A DNA stretch of 56,093 nt from Candidatus Nitrosopelagicus sp. (GTDB lineage: Archaea > Thermoproteota > Nitrososphaeria > Nitrososphaerales > Nitrosopumilaceae). The notes beneath the pieces are model-generated. The model worked only from the letters and a program-made list of their open reading frames with translations. It was not told where the DNA came from and did no database searches. The DNA lies in contig JAOMDR010000005.1 of assembly GCA_028345575.1 (NCBI GenBank), forward strand, positions 1 to 56,093, read 5' to 3'. The position numbers and the translations under genes are program-made. Shown here piece after piece: positions 24,854 to 32,333 of the stretch; the stretch's first letter is position 1; every line of letters begins with the position of its first letter.

Positions 24854-26302
24854 ATGAACCTTAACACTTCTATTCTAAAATACATCGAAGATGTGAAATC
24901 TGGAATTTTTACTGTTGAAGAGTTTACCGCTGAAACTTTACAACGAATTAAGGATGTAGATGGAGATGTACATGCATATCTATCATTAAACGATTCTGTA
25001 TTAAACGACGCAAAACTAATTGATCAAAAAATAGCATCTGGAGAAAAAATTGGCCAATGCTATGGATTCCCTATTTCAATCAAAGATAACATTTGCATCA
25101 CCGGTACTAAAACTACATGTGCTTCAAAAATATTAGAAAATTTTATCGCGCCATACACTGCCACGGTTATAAATCGCTTACAGAATGAAGATGCAGTAAT
25201 TACTGGTAAAACAAATTTGGATGAATTTGCTATGGGCTTGACTACTGAATTTAGTGCATTTGGTCCTACAAAAAATCCTTGGAATTTAGACTATGTGCCA
25301 GGAGGATCTTCAGGCGGAAGTGCTGCATCTGTTGCTGCAAATGAGTGTCTTGCATCATTAGGTTCGGATACCGGAGGATCTGTTAGAAACCCTGCTAGTT
25401 TTTGTTCAGTTGTAGGTCTAAAACCAACATATGGATTAATCAGCAGATATGGTTTGATTTCTTATGCAAATAGTATTGAACAGATTGGTCCAATGACAAA
25501 AACTGTAAAAGATTCTGCATTTTTGTTAAACGTAATTGCAGGTCAAGATGCTAATGATGACACCACAATTAATAATGATAATGTGAATTATCTTGAAGAT
25601 ATCGAAGATGGAATTGAAGGTAAGAAAATTGGAATTATAAAAGAAATGACTACGTCTGATGGTTTAAGCTCAGAAGTTTCTACAGCTACAAAAGATGCCA
25701 TAGGTGATTTTGAGAGTTTAGGTGCTTCGTGTGAAGAAGTAACACTTCCTACCATCCCATATACAGTTGCTGCATATTATACGATAACTTCAACTGAAGC
25801 GGGTAGTAATTTAGCGCGTTATGATAACATACGTTATGGTTATGAATTAGAATCAGAAGGCTATGAATACAATTCTTACATATCTAAATCACGGGCAAAA
25901 TTTGGACCAGAAGTAACACGTAGAATTATTCTAGGCGGGTTTGTACCATCTGCAGGGCATGCCGGCAAATATTTCTTAAAGGCACTAAAAGTGAAATCAA
26001 AATTAATCTCTGAAATCAATAAAGCGTTTGAAAAATTTGATTATCTTATTTCACCTACTGCACCTGTACAGCCATTTAAATTTGGAGAAAAAATTGATGA
26101 TCCTGTAACGCTAATGTTGTTAGATTACAATACCGTTACTGCAAATCTTACTGGCAAGCCTGCAATTTCCGTTCCATACCGTGTGATTAATGGACTTCCT
26201 ATAGGAATGCAGATTATGGCAAATAGTTTGAACGAAAAGTTACTATTCCAATCTGCATATGCATTAGAATCAAAGACTAATTTGCCGGAGGTTCCATTAT
26301 GA
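24854..26302 (+). CDS. gatA: glutamyl/aspartyl-tRNA amidotransferase subunit A
   Basis: The amidase subunit, which releases ammonia from glutamine. The Ser-cisSer-Lys triad regions are visible: K in PISIKDNI, and PGGSSGGSAASVAAN, with the nucleophile Ser following in SDTGGSVRNPASFC. The length of 482 aa is normal. The ATG directly follows the gatC stop, and its TGA overlaps the gatB ATG (ATGA). Confidence 0.97.
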   Translation: MNLNTSILKYIEDVKSGIFTVEEFTAETLQRIKDVDGDVHAYLSLNDSVLNDAKLIDQKIASGEKIGQCYGFPISIKDNICITGTKTTCASKILENFIAPYTATVINRLQNEDAVITGKTNLDEFAMGLTTEFSAFGPTKNPWNLDYVPGGSSGGSAASVAANECLASLGSDTGGSVRNPASFCSVVGLKPTYGLISRYGLISYANSIEQIGPMTKTVKDSAFLLNVIAGQDANDDTTINNDNVNYLEDIEDGIEGKKIGIIKEMTTSDGLSSEVSTATKDAIGDFESLGASCEEVTLPTIPYTVAAYYTITSTEAGSNLARYDNIRYGYELESEGYEYNSYISKSRAKFGPEVTRRIILGGFVPSAGHAGKYFLKALKVKSKLISEINKAFEKFDYLISPTAPVQPFKFGEKIDDPVTLMLLDYNTVTANLTGKPAISVPYRVINGLPIGMQIMANSLNEKLLFQSAYALESKTNLPEVPL

Positions 26303-27705
26303 CAAAAATAGGACTGGAAATCCACTGTCAACTAACAAAGTTAGAGAGTAAATTATTTTGTTCATGTAAGGCAAATTATCGGGAGTTTGAACCAAATCAC
26401 AACATTTGCCCTGTATGTATGGGGTTGCCAGGTTCATTACCTAGATTAAATCAAAAAGCAGTTGAATCTGCAACCAGTATTGCACTTGCTTTAACTTGTG
26501 ATACGCCTGAAAAAATTGCATTTTTTAGGAAAAATTATTTTTATCCAGATTTACCAAAAAATTTTCAAATTACACAACTCAATGTTTATGGAGATATGAG
26601 TGTGGGGGGAGAGGGTTATGTCAGTGTAGAAGATAAAAAAATTAAGATTAGACGTATTCAATTAGAAGAAGATCCTGGACGAATCATTTACGAGGGTGCA
26701 TCTGAAAGAACCAAAATCACGCTTGTAGATTACAATCGTGCCGGAACTCCACTAGTTGAAATTGTGACAGACCCTGATTTTGAAAGCCCACGTCAAGTTA
26801 GAGTATTTTTGAATATTTTATCGGATTTACTAGAAAACCTAGGAGTTGCAGAACCAGGTTTGGAAGGTGCAATGCGTGCAGATGGAAATGTTTCAATTGA
26901 AGGGGGAAATAAAGTTGAAATTAAAAATATAGGTTCATTTCATGATCTCGAAAAAGCATTACATTTTGAAATTACACGACAACAAAGTTTGTTTGAGAGA
27001 GATATCGAAATTGCTCAAGAAACTAGACACTGGGATGATAGAAGAAAGATAACAGTTAGTTCTAGAAGTAAAGAAGAAGATCAAGACTATAGATATTTCT
27101 TAGAAAATGATATTCCGTGGGTAAAAATTGATCAAAGTACAAGAGATAGATTAAAAGAAAATATGCCTGAGAGTATTAGTTCTAAAAAAGAAAGATATAT
27201 TGAAAAATTCGATATAGCACCACAGGTTGCAGACATTATTGCATCAGACAGATACTATTCAAAATTATTTGAAAATGCATACTCTGATAACAACGCAAAA
27301 GATATTGCAAATCTAATAACAACTGACGTTATAGGATTTATTGATACCAAAGAAAAACAACAAAACTCAAAGATTACTTCTAAACACCTATCTGACTTGG
27401 TTGATGCGATAAATTCGAAAACAATAACTAGAAATTCTGCAAAAGTTGCACTTCAAGAAATTGTGAAATCTGGTAAAGATACAAAATTTGTATTGGATGA
27501 AATGGATTTGGGTCAAGTTTCGGATTCATCTGAAATTGATACTATAATATCTAAAATTTTTGAAGATGAAAAACAGGCAGTAATTGATGCAAAAGAACGT
27601 CCTGAAACAGTGAATTTCCTAGTTGGGAAAGTAATGCAGAAAACAAAAGGTAAAGCTGATCCTGCTAAAACACTTGAATTGATCAAATCAAAACTAAATC
27701 AATAG
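26299..27705 (+). CDS. gatB: glutamyl/aspartyl-tRNA amidotransferase subunit B
   Basis: The tRNA-binding kinase subunit, which phosphorylates Asp-tRNA before amidation. IGLEIHCQLTKLESKLFCSC and CPVCMGLPGSLP carry the zinc-site cysteines. LEEDPGRI and DYNRAGTPLVEIVTDPDF form the active site. The C-terminal helical and YqeY-like tail domains are present up to residue 468. It is the last gene of the aspS-gatCAB cluster and converges with hisI. Confidence 0.97.
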   Translation: MTKIGLEIHCQLTKLESKLFCSCKANYREFEPNHNICPVCMGLPGSLPRLNQKAVESATSIALALTCDTPEKIAFFRKNYFYPDLPKNFQITQLNVYGDMSVGGEGYVSVEDKKIKIRRIQLEEDPGRIIYEGASERTKITLVDYNRAGTPLVEIVTDPDFESPRQVRVFLNILSDLLENLGVAEPGLEGAMRADGNVSIEGGNKVEIKNIGSFHDLEKALHFEITRQQSLFERDIEIAQETRHWDDRRKITVSSRSKEEDQDYRYFLENDIPWVKIDQSTRDRLKENMPESISSKKERYIEKFDIAPQVADIIASDRYYSKLFENAYSDNNAKDIANLITTDVIGFIDTKEKQQNSKITSKHLSDLVDAINSKTITRNSAKVALQEIVKSGKDTKFVLDEMDLGQVSDSSEIDTIISKIFEDEKQAVIDAKERPETVNFLVGKVMQKTKGKADPAKTLELIKSKLNQ

Positions 27706-27708
27706 ATT

Positions 27709-28041
27709 CTAAGATTTCATATCGTTATGAAAACAGGTTTGTTCTCCAAGATGACATGCAGGACCTGATGGTTCCACCAAGTAAATTATTGCATCTGAAT
27801 CACAATCCACGAGTATTTTTTTTACTTTCTGTGTATTTCCAGATTCTTCACCTTTCATCCATAGTTTATTTCTAGAACGACTCCAAAACCATGAATTTCC
27901 AGTTTTTTTAGTTAGTTCTAGTGATTCTTTGTTTGTGTATGCTAGGGTAAGTACGTCTTTTGAATCTGAATCTTGAACAATTACTGGAACAAGTCCATCT
28001 CCTTTTTCAAAATCAATATTTTCAATTTCTTTTACTGTCAT
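27709..28041 (-). CDS. hisI: phosphoribosyl-AMP cyclohydrolase
   Basis: The third step of histidine synthesis. The 110-aa monofunctional enzyme carries the metal-binding CDSDAIIYLVEPSGPACH and GEQTCF, and SWFWSRSRNKLWMKGEESGN, all typical of HisI. No HisE domain is fused. It overlaps the upstream ornithine-cyclodeaminase-like gene by 4 nt and is isolated from other his genes here. Confidence 0.95.
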   Translation of the reverse strand: MTVKEIENIDFEKGDGLVPVIVQDSDSKDVLTLAYTNKESLELTKKTGNSWFWSRSRNKLWMKGEESGNTQKVKKILVDCDSDAIIYLVEPSGPACHLGEQTCFHNDMKS

Positions 28042-29261
28042 CTCTTACCTCCAATTTGATTTGCAACCATTGGCAGAAATGCACCTACATCAGATACAAT
28101 TCCTAATGCTTGCCACGTTCCTCTATCCATAAGTTTCGTCACAGTTGGTTGATTGATATCAATTACGATTACCTTGACATTTGCTGGAAGCATGTTGCCT
28201 GTAGCAATTGAATGTAGCATTGTTGATACCATGATGACCATATTTGCATCCTTCAAAACTTTTTTGTATTCTTTTTGAGCTACTGCAATATCTGTAATTA
28301 CATCTGGTAATGGTCCGTCATCTCTCAATGAGCCTGCTAAAACAAATGGGATTTTTTTCTTAATACATTCATACATTATTCCACGTGTTAATTTTTTCTG
28401 CTGCACCATTTTCTTTAGTGAACCTGCTTTGAATACTGAGTTTATGGCATCCATATGATTTCTATGACCTCTTACTGCCAGTGTTCCATCTTTAACTTTC
28501 ATTCCTAATGAAGTGCCAAGTGTTGCATATTCAACATCATGTACTGCCAGTGCATTTCCTGCCAATACAGCATTTATGTGTCCTGATTTAACCAATTTTG
28601 CAACGGCATCTGCTGCACCAGTGTGTACTATTGCGGGGCCACCAACTAAAACAATCTTCCCACCGTCTTTTTTTGTACGAATGATATCTTCTGCAACCTT
28701 ACGTGCAATATGTTGAGTTGGTCTTTCACTCGAACTTCCACTTCCCATGAATTGAAAAACATTCATTCCTTCTCTTGGACGTTCAGGGGTTGTAACTTTA
28801 ATTCCATCTTCTCCGACAACTACTTTGTCTCCCTTTCTAACTTCTCTAATTGGTACACATGCTGCTTTGTTTCCTTTTACGATGATACATTTATCCATCA
28901 TCATATTATCCACGTTAATCCATTTGTTATTATGATAAATTGATGTATGATTATTTGTTGTACTGTAGAAATTATCTGGAAATACCATGTTTTTGATAGC
29001 TGTTTTTGTTTTACATTTTTTCTGGGTTTTTGTAGTTGCACCTTCTCTATGTAGTGCCGTCATTATTTCATTCAGATGTGAACTATTTTTTCCAATAACT
29101 CGTAATTTTGCATAACTTTCATCTGTTTTCAGTTTTCCAACTGAAATTTTCATAACTTCAAATTTCCCTTCAAGATCCATCACTCTATCAAAGATTTTTG
29201 TTAAAACCAATGAATCTATGAGGTGACCTCTAACTTCGATGATTTTAGAATATTTGTTCAT
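28038..29261 (-). CDS. archaeal ornithine cyclodeaminase-type protein (LOR/SDH domain, TIGR00300 family)
   Basis: A 407-aa protein. The N-terminal 100 or so residues (IIEVRGHLIDSLVLTKIFDRVMD...) match the LOR/SDH conserved domain. The C-terminal part has Rossmann-like signatures VLVGGPAIVHTGA, MIMVSTMLHSIATGNMLP and VIVIDINQPTVTKLMDRG. This is the TIGR00300 family, of which a methanogen member was shown to convert ornithine to proline and ammonia. That activity is likely here, but the family is broad. It is cotranscribed with hisI by a 4-nt overlap. Confidence 0.85.
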   Translation of the reverse strand: MNKYSKIIEVRGHLIDSLVLTKIFDRVMDLEGKFEVMKISVGKLKTDESYAKLRVIGKNSSHLNEIMTALHREGATTKTQKKCKTKTAIKNMVFPDNFYSTTNNHTSIYHNNKWINVDNMMMDKCIIVKGNKAACVPIREVRKGDKVVVGEDGIKVTTPERPREGMNVFQFMGSGSSSERPTQHIARKVAEDIIRTKKDGGKIVLVGGPAIVHTGAADAVAKLVKSGHINAVLAGNALAVHDVEYATLGTSLGMKVKDGTLAVRGHRNHMDAINSVFKAGSLKKMVQQKKLTRGIMYECIKKKIPFVLAGSLRDDGPLPDVITDIAVAQKEYKKVLKDANMVIMVSTMLHSIATGNMLPANVKVIVIDINQPTVTKLMDRGTWQALGIVSDVGAFLPMVANQIGGKR

Positions 29262-29293
29262 CTTAGTATGATAATAGATGGCATTAATAAAAT

Positions 29294-29641
29294 CTACACA
29301 GGTAAAGCTACTTTGCCTTTGTACTCTACAATGTTATCTTTTTTCAATAATTCTACAATGTTATCTTTTTGTTCTTGGTTAAGACTCTGAACTAGTGATT
29401 TTGAGGTACCTTTTGAATCACATATTGCGATAATATATCCACTAGAATCAGTTAACACGAATCCGGATGATTCATCAACTACTGCATAGAGATTTTCTTC
29501 CCCAACAGGTTCCCAAACATTGGTTTTGTTATCTCTTAATGCTAAAGCTGGCATTGCTCTATCATTTGATATTGAGTTTAGATATGCACGTGATGCCTCA
29601 ACTCTTTTTTGACCCATCTTTAACGCTTGGAAATATTGCAT
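29294..29641 (-). CDS. hypothetical protein, 115 aa
   Basis: An intact gene beginning MQYFQALKMGQKRVEASRAYL. The middle is beta-rich with a repeated diad (FVLTDSSGYIIAICDSKGTS) that looks like a small sensory or roadblock-type fold. The C-terminus is a charged helix with DNIVELLKKDNIVEYKGK. There are no signal, membrane or zinc motifs. A TTTATATC element (minus strand, around 29664-29671) lies about 26 nt upstream. The family is not recognised. Confidence 0.75.
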   Translation of the reverse strand: MQYFQALKMGQKRVEASRAYLNSISNDRAMPALALRDNKTNVWEPVGEENLYAVVDESSGFVLTDSSGYIIAICDSKGTSKSLVQSLNQEQKDNIVELLKKDNIVEYKGKVALPV

Positions 29642-29651
29642 ATGATAGAAA

Positions 29652-29671
29652 TATTATAAAAGCGATATAAA
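29652..29671. promoter_or_regulatory. crossing TATA boxes of two divergent hypothetical genes
   Basis: TATTATAAAA at 29652-29661 is centred about 27 nt from the plus-strand ATG at 29683. GATATAAA at 29664-29671, read on the minus strand as TTTATATC, is about 26 nt from the minus-strand ATG at 29641. Each gene's TATA lies inside the other's upstream region, so the two promoters overlap. Confidence 0.5.
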
Positions 29672-29682
29672 TTAACAATTCT

Positions 29683-29997
29683 ATGCCCCTACTAAATACA
29701 ACAATAATGCGTTTAAATGAAATTACAACTCTGGTTGAAGATAAATCAGGTTTAACATCCGAAAATGAATCGCTCATAAAACAAATTTTTCAAGAAATTA
29801 ATGAAAATGGGGAAAGGTATGATGTTGATGAAATTGAATCATGGTTTGAAAACGAAGGTAGTTGGAATATAAAAGAAGTTAGATCACGAATTGTAAATAT
29901 TTCACATTATGCACAATCAAAATTTGAACAAACAAATAAGTTTAGAATTGTAGATGATACTTGTAATGACGGCGACTCATGTAGTTGTGGTAATTAA
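29683..29997 (+). CDS. hypothetical protein with Cys-rich C-terminus, 104 aa
   Basis: A 104-aa acidic protein with a helical body (NESLIKQIFQEINENGERYDVDEIESWFENEG resembles a short wHTH-like arrangement) and a C-terminal CNDGDSCSCGN tail. The tail has three Cys that might bind metal. The TATA box is about 27 nt upstream. It converges with a small coiled-coil gene, with a 4-nt overlap. The family is not recognised. Confidence 0.7.
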   Translation: MPLLNTTIMRLNEITTLVEDKSGLTSENESLIKQIFQEINENGERYDVDEIESWFENEGSWNIKEVRSRIVNISHYAQSKFEQTNKFRIVDDTCNDGDSCSCGN

Positions 29998-30227
29998 TTA
30001 GATTCTATCTGTTTTAACAATCTTGAAACAATCTCTGCATTATCTTCACGTTCTTTGGTAATTTGTTCTAATCTTAAATTTTGATTTTCAGTTCTAATTT
30101 TTTTACTAATAATTTTAAAATATTCTGCATCCAAATCATTATTGGATTGAAGACGTTTTATAATCTCAAATAAAATCCCAATTAATTCATTTTGTGCTTT
30201 TATCAATTCATCATTATTTTCAGACAT
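29994..30227 (-). CDS. hypothetical coiled-coil protein, 77 aa
   Basis: A 77-aa protein, nearly all helical and charged (ELIKAQNELIGILFEIIKRLQSNN, then ISKKIRTENQNLRLEQITKEREDN), with heptad-like hydrophobics. It probably oligomerises. It lies downstream of the HD-domain gene on the same strand with a 28-nt gap. The function is unknown. Confidence 0.65.
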   Translation of the reverse strand: MSENNDELIKAQNELIGILFEIIKRLQSNNDLDAEYFKIISKKIRTENQNLRLEQITKEREDNAEIVSRLLKQIESN

Positions 30228-30255
30228 GTTGCTACACTAAAAAGTAAATTTGTAT

Positions 30256-30780
30256 TTATTTTAAGATGTCCATTAAGATCTTCTTTACATCTGGATCCAT
30301 TATTTGTTCAACTGCAGAAATGATGAATGGTTTGACTTTTTCAGGATCTGTATCTTTTTCATATATTTTTGCCTGTAGTGCCATCTCTAGTTTATCTAAT
30401 TCATGAACCAATTTTGATTCAGGTGATTTTCTAACTAAAAACTCATTCCAAATATTCGTATACTCCTCCTGAATTTTTTGTGGAAGAGATTCTAAAATTT
30501 CACTCATCGCATAGGTTTCTAATTCAGATTTTTTATCATATCCGATTTGTTCAGGCATAAAATCTCCGATTTTTGATTCAGCCCAATCATGTAAGATGGT
30601 CATTTTAAGCACTTTTTCAGAATTAAGAGATTTCATATCTGACAATACCATAGACATTACCGACATCATGTAGGAATGTTCTGCAACTGACTCTGAATCC
30701 TCTAATCCTACTTTTATCTTCCATCCAGACCGCGGTAATTTTTTTAATTCTGCAATCTGAAAAAAGAATTCAGAAATCAT
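30256..30780 (-). CDS. HD-domain phosphohydrolase (YfbR/HDDC2-like)
   Basis: A 174-aa HD hydrolase: ESVAEHSYMMSVM (first His), MTILHDWAESKIGD (the HD pair plus a Glu), and VHELDKLEMALQA (last Asp). This pattern is that of 5'-deoxyribonucleotidases related to YfbR and HDDC2, which dephosphorylate nucleoside monophosphates. The substrate is not certain. The length and order of ligands are as expected. Confidence 0.87.
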   Translation of the reverse strand: MISEFFFQIAELKKLPRSGWKIKVGLEDSESVAEHSYMMSVMSMVLSDMKSLNSEKVLKMTILHDWAESKIGDFMPEQIGYDKKSELETYAMSEILESLPQKIQEEYTNIWNEFLVRKSPESKLVHELDKLEMALQAKIYEKDTDPEKVKPFIISAVEQIMDPDVKKILMDILK

Positions 30781-30816
30781 AATGTCTTATTTAATTTCGT
30801 TTTAATAGGTTCTTTG

Positions 30817-31398
30817 TTATGATGTTATATCCATAAATCTTTCATTCATGAAAACTTTTTCAAATTCTTTATTATTTTTAGATTTATTTTTCAAATTGGG
30901 CATTACATTTACAGCTTTTTGAAGAAATTTTAGAAATTGTTCAATATTGTTTAGTTTTAAAAAATTTGATGCCATATCATACAAAACATCCCCATTTTCA
31001 GGATAAATATTCAATAATTTTATACATATTGAGTTAGATTCAGTGAACTTGTCTAATTTTTTTAAAATACGCAATTTATGATATAACACAATCGTCTCAT
31101 TAGGATTCTTGCTCAATAAATCATCACAAATTTCTATCGCTTTATCCAATTCCTTGGTTTTTCTTAATATTGAAATTTTATTTATCAATACGGTTTTATC
31201 GTTAGGACTATTTTGTAGGAATTTGTCATAACATGATAATGCTTCCGAATATTTTTTTAATTTACTAAAAGAATAGCCTTTATTGTTTAAAGCGATTGAA
31301 TTATTGGGTTCCTTTTCTAAAACTATTTGATATTTCTCAATAGCTTCTTGAAATTTTTTTTTAAGAAATAATTCATTTCCTTCATTTAGTTCAATCAT
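30817..31398 (-). CDS. tetratricopeptide-repeat protein
   Basis: A 193-aa protein made of five or so TPR units. Examples are FQEAIEKYQIVLEKEPNNSIAL, YSEALSCYDKFLQNSPNDKTV and LDKAIEICDDLLSKNPNETIV, each with the 34-residue helix-turn-helix pattern. It has no signal or enzymatic domain, so it is probably a protein-protein interaction scaffold. Partners are unknown. Confidence 0.85.
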   Translation of the reverse strand: MIELNEGNELFLKKKFQEAIEKYQIVLEKEPNNSIALNNKGYSFSKLKKYSEALSCYDKFLQNSPNDKTVLINKISILRKTKELDKAIEICDDLLSKNPNETIVLYHKLRILKKLDKFTESNSICIKLLNIYPENGDVLYDMASNFLKLNNIEQFLKFLQKAVNVMPNLKNKSKNNKEFEKVFMNERFMDITS

Positions 31399-31464
31399 GA
31401 TAATATCGTTGGCACCATGTAAATTTTAACATACCCTTAATACGTATGCGTTATCCAAAATTTT

Positions 31465-32001
31465 ATGAAGATATACACCAAGACAGGAGATGAAGGTAAA
31501 ACATCATTATTCGATAATTCACGAGTCTGGAAATCTGATGAACGTATCATGTCATACGGTGCAATTGATGAATTAAATTCATCACTTGGAATTGCATTAT
31601 CTCTCGAATTAGATCCGGAAATTAAGGACATTTTGATTAAAATTCAAAATGATCTATTTATCGTTGGGTCAGACCTTGCAAATCCAAATATGTCTGATAA
31701 AAAAATCCGAACAACTCCTGAAATGATCACATTCTTAGAACAAAAAATCGATTTACTGGAACCTCAACTGGAACCTTTGACTAGTTTTATTCTTCCTGGA
31801 GGAACATTGTTGGCATCAATTATTCATTTATCCAGAACAATATCTAGGAGGGCAGAAACTCATGTAGTAGCACTGTCTAAAAATGAAGAAATAAACCGTG
31901 ATGCAGCAATATACTTGAATAGACTTTCAGATCTAATGTTCGTATTAGCGCGTTCAATTAACAACCGAAAGAAAATCCCCGATATAGTTTGGAATCCTTG
32001 A
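31465..32001 (+). CDS. pduO: cob(I)alamin adenosyltransferase, PduO type
   Basis: This enzyme attaches the adenosyl group to cobalamin to make coenzyme B12. The 178-aa product starts with MKIYTKTGDEGKTSLFDNSRV, the PduO ATP-binding signature, and has ISRRAETHVVALS and YLNRLSDLMFVLAR, the conserved C-terminal helices. Adenosylcobalamin is used by methylmalonyl-CoA mutase in Thaumarchaeota. TTAATA lies about 25 nt upstream of the ATG. tRNA-Phe follows on the same strand. Confidence 0.95.
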   Translation: MKIYTKTGDEGKTSLFDNSRVWKSDERIMSYGAIDELNSSLGIALSLELDPEIKDILIKIQNDLFIVGSDLANPNMSDKKIRTTPEMITFLEQKIDLLEPQLEPLTSFILPGGTLLASIIHLSRTISRRAETHVVALSKNEEINRDAAIYLNRLSDLMFVLARSINNRKKIPDIVWNP

Positions 32002-32042
32002 AAGGATACGCTTTAATTTCAATTAATTCGCAAGTTTTTCAT

Positions 32043-32116
32043 GCCGAGGTAGCTCAGCCTGGGAGAGCACCACGCTGAAGACGTGGCTGTCGGGAGTTCA
32101 AATCACCCCCTCGGCA
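32043..32116 (+). tRNA. tRNA-Phe(GAA), integration site of the following island
   Basis: A complete cloverleaf of 74 nt with no encoded CCA. Acceptor arms are GCCGAGG and CCTCGGC, with A as the discriminator base. The D-stem is GCTC/GAGC. The anticodon stem is CCACG/CGTGG around loop CTGAAGA, giving anticodon GAA. The T-loop is TTCAAAT. The T-stem GGGAG/CACCC has one A-A mismatch (positions 52 and 62). The last 11 bases and the following TT are repeated exactly at 35520-35532, which marks the gene as an attachment site. The downstream T-run CTACTTTTTG is a likely terminator. Confidence 0.95.
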
Positions 32117-32118
32117 TT
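32106..32118. other. attL-like direct repeat at the tRNA-Phe 3' end
   Basis: CCCCCTCGGCATT is the end of the T-stem, acceptor strand and discriminator of tRNA-Phe plus two bases. The same 13 bases recur at 35520-35532. The similarity extends weakly to the left through the T-loop (TTCAAAT here, GTCAAAAA there). This is the usual geometry of tRNA-targeted integration. Confidence 0.7.
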
Positions 32119-32139
32119 CTACTTTTTGTTCAATGCCGA
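32111..32139. repeat. inverted repeat TCGGCATT ... AATGCCGA at the left island edge
   Basis: An 8-bp perfect inverted repeat pairs the tRNA acceptor end (32111-32118) with 32132-32139 across a 13-nt T-rich loop. As RNA it would be a hairpin at the tRNA 3' trailer; as DNA it may be a recombinase binding site. GTTCAATGCCG (32128-32138) also appears inverted, as CGGCATTGAAC, at 35494-35504 near the right edge. Confidence 0.5.
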
Positions 32140-32180
32140 CTCACAATAAAAAATCAAACAAATCGTTCAAAACCTATCCC

Positions 32181-32202
32181 CGGCATTCTACTCTTTGTTC
32201 AA
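32181..32202. repeat. second, partial copy of the tRNA 3' junction (old att scar)
   Basis: This 22-nt stretch, beginning CGGCATTCTACTC, matches 32112-32133 at 21 of 22 positions. That segment covers the last bases of tRNA-Phe and 15 nt beyond. The copies are 69 nt apart. The repeat suggests a second integration or excision event at the same tRNA end, leaving a short remnant between 32119 and 32180. Confidence 0.6.
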
Positions 32203-32226
32203 ATCCCTTTTTTCAAAATCTACTTA

Positions 32227-32248
32227 AGAAATTCAGTTAAGAATTTCT
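32227..32248. repeat. hairpin-forming inverted repeat inside the left island edge
   Basis: AGAAATTC (32227-32234) and GAATTTCT (32241-32248) are perfect complements around the 6-nt loop AGTTAA. The element lies in the 333-nt stretch between the adenosyltransferase gene and the first island gene, which otherwise holds only the tRNA and the att-like repeats. It may be a terminator for the minus-strand gene at 32334 or a protein-binding site. Confidence 0.45.
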
Positions 32249-32333
32249 AGATAAAAAGGAGGGATATGAGCAAAGTGAACCAACCCCACTCCCGACGCCT
32301 AATTTTTTTACTCGTTCTTGACTACCTGAACGT

